From NCBI GenBank assembly GCA_964530165.1, contig CAZGYE010000318.1:1-6529 (forward strand): a DNA stretch of 6,529 nucleotides, in the 5' to 3' direction. Position 1 is the stretch's first letter; each line of letters begins with the position of its first letter. The position numbers were made by a program, and so were the translations under genes. Positions 1 through 5,736 of the stretch are shown here, piece after piece. The notes under the pieces are model-generated. The model made no database searches and was not told where the DNA came from. It saw only the letters and a list, made by a program, of their open reading frames with translations. The DNA is from CAZGYE01 sp964530165. Lineage in GTDB: Bacteria > Planctomycetota > Planctomycetia > Planctomycetales > Planctomycetaceae.

Positions 1-58
1 TTCTTGCCCACAGCGAGGTCTGGGTGGCACGCATCGACGGGTTTCAAAGGTCTCTGGA

Positions 59-1437
59 ATGCGAACGTTCCTCTGCAAAGGATCGGTGTGGCTCGTCGTC
101 CAAATGGCTGCTGTCGGAGCGTTTTTGTGCTCTTGGGGCCATTTGCAGGCCGTTGCGGTTCCTGACACGGGAAGCTACGTCAACTTTCCGTTTGGCTCCT
201 TCATTGAAGCGTTCGGTTATCATCGGACACCCGGATATCCTGCCTTTTGCGACTCTTTGAATGGGCCTCTGCGGACTGGAAATGGATTCCTCTTGGTCAC
301 TACATGTGTTACTGCGTCGGCGTCGCAGTTTTCTTTCGCGGATTGCGCGGCATCTGCCGGTCCGAACTCTCGCGCACGGCAGCCGCCAGTTCGCTGCTGT
401 ACACGAACGTACTCCACGGATACGTGAGTTTCGTCGCAACCGATTGCCTGGCTGCGGCCGCGGGGATCACGGTGGTTGGTCTATTGCTGCACCGAATTGG
501 GGGCAGTCCGAAATGGTCGTCTATTTTGCTTCTGGGGATTGCCACGACCGCAGCATGGCTCATTCGCCCTGCGTATCTGTTTCTCGTCGTTCTGGTTCCG
601 GCACTTGGATCCGTTCTGCGCGCGACGACAAGATCACAGGATGCATCCGCCGGCAACTGGCGTCGAGAGTGCCTCGTGCTGACCTTGTCGACAGCAGCCC
701 CCCTGCTCTCGTATTGCGGCGTCCGGTGGTTGATCATCGGCAGCTTCGGGGTTGTCTCCTTTGGTGGCTATAACCTGATCGGAATCAGCGGCCAGTTTCT
801 CGACGGCGCGCTCGTTGAGCGATTACCCGCTGATCTGCAGCCGTTGGCGCGCGCAGCCTTGGAGGAGCAACGGCGGCTGGAAGTCCTGGGCGCTCCGATG
901 GCGGACGCCGATCGAACGAACTACATGCGAATGGAACTCCGGTATGACATGACAATCTGGCGAGTCTTCACGCCGGCGGCACGGAAATTGTATGGCGACG
1001 ATCATCGTCAAGTAAACACTCAGTTGAGACGATTGGCCACATCGATTATCCGCGCTCGTCCATACAACTATGGCCTCTGGCTGGTGAAGTCCCTCCGGCA
1101 AGGCCTGCGGAAGACCGTCTCCGACTTTGTTGTGAACCCCGTCTACTTCCTCCTCACATTGACGGTTATGTGCGCTCAGCTCTTCTACACGCTCCTATCC
1201 GAGTTCAAACCGCATCGGGTTTTGTCTGCGCACACTCGACCACCCAATGCAACGGGAATTCTGTTTGTCGTGTCGGTTTCTTACGCTGCCAGCAAACTAC
1301 TTCTTGTTGTAACGGTTTGTCCGCCGATTGGCAGGATGACGGACGCTGTGTGGGTCATCTTGCCGACGGTGGTCGCGGCGTTTCTCGTCGACCGAGCGAT
1401 GGGCATTCATCGTCTCCTGACGCTTTCTTCGGAATGA
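59..1437 (+). CDS. GT-C type membrane glycosyltransferase-like protein (PMT/ArnT-like), interrupted by a frameshift
   Basis: A polytopic inner-membrane protein, probably transferring a sugar from a lipid-linked donor on the outer face of the membrane; donor and acceptor are unknown. The first 63 codons (59-247) are in a different frame from the rest. They encode a first membrane helix (about residues 9-30), then the acidic loop motif PDTGSY (35-40) and RTPGYP (56-61); an Asp after helix 1 followed by R-T-P-G-Y-P is typical of the PMT_2/RgtA-like families. The remainder (from 247) carries hydrophobic segments, including one ending in WLIRPAYLF, a polar stretch and two or three C-terminal helices, ending at TGA 1435-1437. 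Neither half alone is a sensible protein; joining them gives about 459 residues, normal for the family. ATG 59 is chosen because AAAGG (46-50) lies 8 bases upstream and only a short tail precedes helix 1, although the frame is open to the left edge. A gene caller would give only 247-1437 with a TTG start, lacking the catalytic loop. Class: fairly sure; substrate: unknown. Confidence 0.72.
245..248 (+). other. Frameshift point in the GT-C gene (TTTT run)
   Basis: The upstream frame reads ...R-T-P-G-Y-P-A-F up to 247 and then turns into polar sequence with a stop at 425-427. The frame used downstream has a TGA at 205-207, so it cannot carry the start of the protein. With five T instead of four here, the reading becomes P-A-F-L-R-L-F-E-W and continues smoothly into the next helix. 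This fits one lost T in a homopolymer, either a real mutation or a sequencing or assembly error. The exact point could lie anywhere between about 208 and 290; the T run is the most economical choice. The context is not a recognised -1 slippery heptamer. Confidence 0.6.
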
Positions 1438-1518
1438 GCAGAGACACACGCACGTTTGCACTCCGCGAAGAAATTGTGATAACTTGATGAGAGACAACCA
1501 TCGCTCGAATTCAATCAC

Positions 1519-1524
1519 AAGGAG
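1519..1524 (+). promoter_or_regulatory. Ribosome binding site setting a GTG start for the beta-propeller gene
   Basis: AAGGAG lies 6 bases before GTG 1531. This is the best Shine-Dalgarno match in the window and decides for GTG 1531 over the adjacent TTG 1534. The start gives a signal peptide of ordinary length. Confidence 0.75.
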
Positions 1525-1530
1525 AGTGGC

Positions 1531-2805
1531 GTGTTGATTGCACAGCGAAGAACCGGACTGTGGGTGGTCTTTCTAGTGGTGATGACGTCGACAACGGCCC
1601 GGGCCGATTCGAACTGGCCGGGATGGCGGGGACCGCAAACGACCGGTCATTCGGCCGAAAAAGACTTGCCGGTCCGTTGGAACAACGATTCCGTCGTCTG
1701 GAAGACGCGGCTGAAAGGCCGCGGGCATTCCTCGCCGATCACGTGGGCGGAGAAGATTTTTCTCACGACAGCCCTGGGAAACGGAGCGCAGCGCGTCGTG
1801 TTGTGCATCGATCGCAACGACGGCGAAATTCTCTGGGAGAAAACCGCCTGGACCGGTCAACCCGAACCCAGCAACAAGTTGAACGGCTGGGCCTCGTCGA
1901 CCCCGACGACCGATGGTGAGCGGGTTTACGCGTTTTTCGGCCGAGGCGGCGGAATCCATTGCTACACGGTCCAAGGCGAGCCGGTCTGGTCGAAGGAGCT
2001 TGGTGAGTTCACGAATCCGTGGGGCACGGCGGCTTCTCCCGTTCTGGTCGGGGACCTGGTGATCCAGAACTGCGACGCCGACAAAAACGCCTACATCATC
2101 GCTCTGGACAAGAAAACCGGTAAAACGGCCTGGAAGGCCAAGCGAGACGATCATCGCGGGTGGAGCACTCCCGTTCTGATCACCGCCGCCGGGCGAGAGG
2201 AGCTGGTGATCAACGGGCACACGGGCGTTCAAGCTTACGATCCCCTCACCGGAGCAGAGTTGTGGCACTGCAAGAGCTTCAACGGCCGGGGAACACCGAC
2301 CATCGCGCCCGCAAACGGACTGTTGCACGTCGTGAACGGACTCTCCGGAGACACGTATGCCATCAAGCCGGGTGGAACCGGCGACGTCACCAAGACCCGC
2401 ATGGTCTGGCACACGCCGCGACGCGGCCGCGATCTTCCTTCGCCGATCGTCATCGATAATTTCGTGCTCGTGATGAGCCTGAGACCGGACGCGATTCTCA
2501 CCATTTACGATGCCGCAAATGGCGCAGAGCTGTGGAAAGAACGAGTGGGTGGGAAACCTTGGGCCTCACCGGTCGCCTATGGTGGTCTGGCGTTCTTCAT
2601 GCTCGAAAGAGGTGAGACGGTCGTCATCGACCCCGCGAAAAAGACCGGGACAGGCGGGACCAAGATCGTGGCCCGCAACACGGTCGATCTCCGCGACGAC
2701 GAGCTCTTTCGCGCATCGATCACCCCCAGTGGCGGCCAGGTCTTCCTGCGTTCCGATCAGGTGTTGTACTGCATCGGCAAGCGCGCAGCGGCCAAGTCGC
2801 AGTAG
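1531..2805 (+). CDS. Exported PQQ-like beta-propeller repeat protein
   Basis: A secreted protein of 424 residues with a predicted 7- or 8-bladed beta-propeller. Residues 1-25 form a Sec signal peptide: basic R6-R7, hydrophobic core 10-18, and an A-R-A cleavage site before D26. The mature part opens with NWPGWRGP (28-35), a signature of planctomycetal PQQ-like proteins. Blades are visible as repeats of a (S/T)P-(I/T/V) strand and a D-x-x-(N/T)-G-x-x-(L/A)-W strand: CIDRNDGEILW (92-102), ALDKKTGKTAW (191-201), AYDPLTGAELW (235-245) and IYDAANGAELW (325-335), with a weaker copy at VIDPAKKTG (365-373). Related folds include quinoprotein dehydrogenases and BamB, but no dehydrogenase or heme motif is present, so PQQ binding is not implied. 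Planctomycetes have many paralogues of unknown role; a binding or scaffold function in the periplasm is the reasonable guess. A 93-base gap separates it from the upstream gene, with no convincing promoter seen. Confidence 0.93.
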   Translation: MLIAQRRTGLWVVFLVVMTSTTARADSNWPGWRGPQTTGHSAEKDLPVRWNNDSVVWKTRLKGRGHSSPITWAEKIFLTTALGNGAQRVVLCIDRNDGEILWEKTAWTGQPEPSNKLNGWASSTPTTDGERVYAFFGRGGGIHCYTVQGEPVWSKELGEFTNPWGTAASPVLVGDLVIQNCDADKNAYIIALDKKTGKTAWKAKRDDHRGWSTPVLITAAGREELVINGHTGVQAYDPLTGAELWHCKSFNGRGTPTIAPANGLLHVVNGLSGDTYAIKPGGTGDVTKTRMVWHTPRRGRDLPSPIVIDNFVLVMSLRPDAILTIYDAANGAELWKERVGGKPWASPVAYGGLAFFMLERGETVVIDPAKKTGTGGTKIVARNTVDLRDDELFRASITPSGGQVFLRSDQVLYCIGKRAAAKSQ

Positions 2806-2814
2806 CCAATAAAT

Positions 2815-2858
2815 CCCACCGATGGCAACCGGCAACGCCGGCCGGTGCTACCGGTGGG
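2815..2858. terminator. G+C-rich hairpin between convergent genes, probable bidirectional terminator
   Basis: CCCACCG (2815-2821) pairs exactly with CGGTGGG (2852-2858). The interior can form CCGGC-AAC-GCCGG (2829-2841) or CCGG-TGCTA-CCGG (2842-2854, which competes with the outer stem). It lies between the stop codons of the two convergent genes (2805 and 2864), where a shared terminator is expected. On the minus strand the stem is followed by ATTTATT, a modest T-rich tail; on the plus strand there is no T run, so termination in that direction is less certain. It could instead be a dispersed palindromic repeat that also serves as a terminator. Confidence 0.5.
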
Positions 2859-2861
2859 AGT

Positions 2862-3773
2862 TCAACTTGCGAGGTTCCTCCACAGGCTTGGTGCGTATCC
2901 CAGAATTAGGCCCGCCACCAAACCGACTCCGTGCGCCATGTTGGCAATCGCGCCGACGACTCCGGTCATACACAGGAAGAACCAGGCGATCATCAAGAAG
3001 ACCGTGTTGGGGTGCAGGAAGAACCCCGAGTTTGGCTCGCAGCGGCTCTTGATCCAGATGTAGCCGAACAGTCCGAAAACCACGCCGGACATCCCGCCGA
3101 AGCCGGGCCCCGTGTGGAAGTATTGCGCCAGATTCGACGCGGCGGCAATTGACAACACAATGAGAAGGAATCGCAAGGAGCCGCGGCGAAACTCGACGGC
3201 CGTCCCCAGATCGCGGAGCCAAAGCATGTTGAACACGATGTGCAGAATGCCGAAGTGCAGAAATATCGGCGTCACGAGTCTCCAAACCTCCCCTTTGCGA
3301 ACGCTCTCGAGACCGAGATCCGGTTCCCATTTCGTGTGGTCACCGACGAGGATCGTCGGCGCGATTCGCAAATAGGGCAAGAGCGGTTCCTCCTGGGTGC
3401 CGAGCTGTGAGACAATGGCCACGATCACGCTGATGGCAATCATCGCAAATGTCACTGGGCACGACTGGGCGGCCGGCCGACTCCAACGCTGACGGACGTC
3501 AATTCGATTCTTCCGGGCCGCGGCGTTCTTCTTCTGCCCCCGTTCACGCAGCTCCGCTGCGGTCGCGCTCACGTCTTGGTAGATGGGATCGTCGGGTGTT
3601 TCACGAAAACCTGCCAATTCCTGTTTGGCCCGTTCGATGTGGTCCTCGTCATAAATCCAGACGCTCCAACCGTTGGCCTCTTCCTCCACCATCGCTTTGA
3701 CGCCCAGCGTCAATAGATAATCCTCGAACACACGGGCCTGCCGCTGGTTCGGAACGGTGCCGATTTGTCGCAT
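2862..3773 (-). CDS. glpG: GlpG-type rhomboid intramembrane serine protease
   Basis: A 303-residue inner-membrane protease that cleaves transmembrane segments of other proteins. Residues 1-60 form a cytoplasmic domain closely following the N-terminal domain of Escherichia coli GlpG: RQARVFEDYL (11-20), VWIYDEDHIERAKQEL (38-53) and the P-D-D-P-x-Y ending (60-65). A linker (70-100) leads to the six-helix rhomboid core. Landmarks are W164-R165 in loop 1, H178-x-x-x-N182 (oxyanion residues), the catalytic serine in GMSG (S229) and the catalytic histidine in NMAHGVG (H281), so the dyad and accessory residues are intact. Loop 1 is somewhat longer than in E. coli GlpG. The start ATG 3771-3773 is supported by the N-terminal match; GAGGG about 10 bases upstream is a weak ribosome site. 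It is last in a four-gene minus-strand run, 94 bases after the GTPase, with a structured element in the gap. The substrate is unknown. Confidence 0.93.
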   Translation of the reverse strand: MRQIGTVPNQRQARVFEDYLLTLGVKAMVEEEANGWSVWIYDEDHIERAKQELAGFRETPDDPIYQDVSATAAELRERGQKKNAAARKNRIDVRQRWSRPAAQSCPVTFAMIAISVIVAIVSQLGTQEEPLLPYLRIAPTILVGDHTKWEPDLGLESVRKGEVWRLVTPIFLHFGILHIVFNMLWLRDLGTAVEFRRGSLRFLLIVLSIAAASNLAQYFHTGPGFGGMSGVVFGLFGYIWIKSRCEPNSGFFLHPNTVFLMIAWFFLCMTGVVGAIANMAHGVGLVAGLILGYAPSLWRNLAS

Positions 3774-3788
3774 CGATACTTCACCCTC

Positions 3789-3856
3789 GGAGAATTGCGG
3801 GCTGGGCGCGGCTCACGACGTCTGCCGTAAGGCTAACGCCTGGCGTCGAATTCTCC
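3789..3856. repeat. Structured inverted-repeat element upstream of glpG
   Basis: The gap between the GTPase and glpG is mostly palindromic. GGAGAATT (3789-3796) matches AATTCTCC (3849-3856), and CGACG (3816-3820) matches CGTCG (3844-3848), so both right-hand arms are contiguous. Inside lie overlapping, mutually exclusive hairpins: GCC-GTAA-GGC (3824-3833), GGC-TAAC-GCC (3831-3840) and ACGCC-T-GGCGT (3836-3846). This could be a REP-like intergenic repeat, a processing or stability element inside the operon mRNA, or a leader for glpG. There is no T run suggesting simple termination. The structure is seen in the sequence; the role is inferred. Confidence 0.45.
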
Positions 3857-3867
3857 AAGAGGACTCT

Positions 3868-4860
3868 CTACCAATGAAGCTCGACGAGGTCCTTGTCGCA
3901 CAGCGGATGGTCCCGGCCGACACTCTGACCGTCGTGAGCGCTGGCCCCCCAGACCTTGGCAAACTTCAGCTTTTCGGCCATTTCACGGTGGACTTGGACG
4001 GCCAAGTCGTCAACCGTGCCATCGCGGGGAATCGTGAACGGGTCCTTGTAATCGGCCGGTTTGCCGGGACGCTTGGTGTAGACCCGAATCACGTTCAAAA
4101 ACTCGTAAATTCGGTTGCGCAGTTGTTCACGGGACTCTTCGCGGTCCAATTCCACCGGTTGGGTTGCGAAGTTCCCCGGCAACAGCTCGCGGAGGAACTC
4201 CAGCCGAGTCTCACGGTCGGGATCGTTGGCGCGCGTCACCACCAATAGGGTCTTCACGCGAAGCAAGGAGAAATCATCCTCGTCAAAGCCGGTGCGGTCG
4301 GCCAGGATCGTCTTGCGTGACTGCAACTGCGCGACGACCTCCGCCGTCTCCTGGGGCGCGTCGTCCGAACTGCCGTCGAAACAGAGCGCCACCGCGTCAG
4401 CCGAGCGGACCAGGCTGGTCAAATACGGTTCGAAGTGGTTGGGAGTGATCGGCGGTGTATCGATCAACTGCACGGCGACGTCTTCCCAGGGCATCATGCC
4501 GGGCATCGGTTCGGGCGTGGTGAATGGATAGACGGCGACGTGTGGTTCGGCCTTGGTCAATCCGGCGAGAATCCGACTCTTGCCGGCATTCGGCGCCCCG
4601 ACGAGCACCACCTGCCCGGCCCCCTGCCGAGGAAACTTGTAGCTGGGCCCTTTCCTTTTCCCCGCCTTCTTCTCGCTCCTTAGTTCCGCTTTGGTTTCCT
4701 TCAGCCGCGTCTTCAAGTCGGCCTGCAGCTTCTCGGTCCCCTTGTGCTTGGGCATCAGCCCGAGCATTTTCTGTAGACCGTCGAGCTTCTCCTGAGGCGT
4801 CTGGGCCTTGCGGTATTCCTCTTCGGCTTTCTGATATTGCGGCGTCAGATTGGCGGGCAT
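3868..4860 (-). CDS. TGS-domain GTPase of the DRG/Obg type
   Basis: A 330-residue soluble P-loop protein. Residues 8-70 are a charged, lysine-rich helical region; the G domain starts near 82. G1 is GAPNAGKS (88-95), the G2 Thr lies in YPFTTPEP (111-118) and G3 is DTPP (134-137) instead of the usual D-x-x-G. The G4 position reads TRAND (209-213) instead of N-K-x-D, so guanine specificity is not assured. The C-terminal TGS domain (about 255-330) has the DRG-type run IRVYTKRPGKPADYKDPF (258-275), then IPRDGTVDDLA and FAKVWGASA, ending in D-x-D-L-V-E-L. DRG and Obg-family proteins act on ribosomes or rRNA. Family lengths of about 330-370 fit a complete protein. The ATG at 4860 lies 9 bases after the stop of the C39 gene and lacks a clear ribosome site, suggesting translational coupling. 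Assignment to the family is firm; real GTP use is uncertain because of the altered motifs. Confidence 0.9.
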   Translation of the reverse strand: MPANLTPQYQKAEEEYRKAQTPQEKLDGLQKMLGLMPKHKGTEKLQADLKTRLKETKAELRSEKKAGKRKGPSYKFPRQGAGQVVLVGAPNAGKSRILAGLTKAEPHVAVYPFTTPEPMPGMMPWEDVAVQLIDTPPITPNHFEPYLTSLVRSADAVALCFDGSSDDAPQETAEVVAQLQSRKTILADRTGFDEDDFSLLRVKTLLVVTRANDPDRETRLEFLRELLPGNFATQPVELDREESREQLRNRIYEFLNVIRVYTKRPGKPADYKDPFTIPRDGTVDDLAVQVHREMAEKLKFAKVWGASAHDGQSVGRDHPLCDKDLVELHW

Positions 4861-4869
4861 GGCTGAATC

Positions 4870-5712
4870 TCAGCGTTTCACCAAACGAAATCCCTGACCG
4901 TGCCAGAGGACTTTCAAATCCTGTCTGGTCCATGGTTCGCGGCCTACCGCCGGGTCGCCCATCGAGATGAGATTGTCGCGAATGTACTTGAACATAACGG
5001 CGGAGTGCGGTTGCCCCGGAATCCACCCCCATTTCTCTTCGTAGATCGGCCGCACATCGGCTCCTTTTTCGAGTTCCACACTGAGGATGATCGGCTCGGT
5101 CGCCTTCTCCCGCAATTCATCGAGACTGCACTCAAACACTTCGACGTCCCACGCGGTGCCGGACGTCTTCATTTTGAGACCGCGGTACAACCCTTTCCAG
5201 TGTGTTCCTTGCCGGGTGAGACACAGTTCGGCCATCTCCTGCTCCGTGGTCTTGATGCCGTAAGACTTCAACAGTGTGGCCGCACAGGCGGCACTGCATG
5301 TGTGACCAGACGTTTGAATGCAGACGTCGCCGTCCCATTCGTCGTGGCATTTCGGCGCGTCGCCGCGAAACGGAGACACGGTCGCAAAGAACGCGGCAAT
5401 CGCCAAAGCGAACACGAACAATCCTTTCCGGAACCAACCGCCGGGTACACGACGCCAAACCAGTCCGCCCAGTAGTCCGGCGGCCGGTAGAAACCAGGTC
5501 CCGACCACAATCAGATTCGAGAACGGCAGCAGCCGGGCGAGCAGAACATGGTCCCAAATGGTGAAGATGTAGTAAACCATCCCAGCGACCGTCAGCAGCG
5601 CCAATCCGTCACACGCGAACCGCGGAACCGCCTTCGTGACCTGTTTCACCACGAAGAACAGGCCGGCCGACAACACAATCATGACGGCAAGTCCCAGGTA
5701 GATGTCGCCCAT
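4870..5712 (-). CDS. Membrane-anchored C39-type cysteine peptidase
   Basis: A 280-residue protein. Four hydrophobic helices (about 4-21, 36-51, 62-84, 97-113) precede a papain-like peptidase domain of the C39 type (about 128-275). Q133 lies six residues before C139 in QTSGHTCSAACA, the spacing of the oxyanion Gln and nucleophile in C39; H236 (GQPHSAVM) and D253 (ISMGDPAVG) complete the triad. C39 domains usually remove double-glycine leaders and sit at the cytoplasmic N-terminus of ABC exporters. Here no ABC module is attached or adjacent. Positive charges cluster in loops 1-2 (K23, K27, R31) and 3-4 (R87, R88, R95, K96), which places both termini and the catalytic domain outside the cytoplasm. 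Extra cysteines (122, 131, 143, 164, 195) could form disulfides there. The start ATG 5710-5712 has GAGGGC 8 bases upstream and lies 24 bases after the DUF763 stop. The family call is strong; the target is unknown. Confidence 0.87.
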   Translation of the reverse strand: MGDIYLGLAVMIVLSAGLFFVVKQVTKAVPRFACDGLALLTVAGMVYYIFTIWDHVLLARLLPFSNLIVVGTWFLPAAGLLGGLVWRRVPGGWFRKGLFVFALAIAAFFATVSPFRGDAPKCHDEWDGDVCIQTSGHTCSAACAATLLKSYGIKTTEQEMAELCLTRQGTHWKGLYRGLKMKTSGTAWDVEVFECSLDELREKATEPIILSVELEKGADVRPIYEEKWGWIPGQPHSAVMFKYIRDNLISMGDPAVGREPWTRQDLKVLWHGQGFRLVKR

Positions 5713-5736
5713 GACAACAAGCCCTCATTTTCTGTG

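Noticed and set aside
243..250. Programmed -1 ribosomal frameshifting as the explanation of the frame change.
   Set aside because: The site does not match an X-XXY-YYZ slippery heptamer, re-pairing of the Phe tRNA on CTT would be poor, and no downstream stimulatory structure was evident.
24..260. A 78-codon plus-strand frame at the left end.
   Set aside because: It overlaps the frame carrying the helix and the PDTGSY and RTPGYP motifs, and shows no domain or ribosome site of its own.
1456..1486. A possible promoter before the beta-propeller gene (TTGCAC, 18 bases, TAACTT).
   Set aside because: Each hexamer matches the consensus at only about three positions, which is expected by chance.
1573..2412. 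A 279-codon open frame on the minus strand.
   Set aside because: It lies wholly inside the beta-propeller gene, which has a signal peptide, a good ribosome site and clear blade repeats. The antisense translation has no recognisable domain.
4397..5032. A 211-codon open frame on the minus strand spanning the C39/GTPase junction.
   Set aside because: It is an out-of-frame, arginine-rich shadow of two well-supported genes on the same strand.
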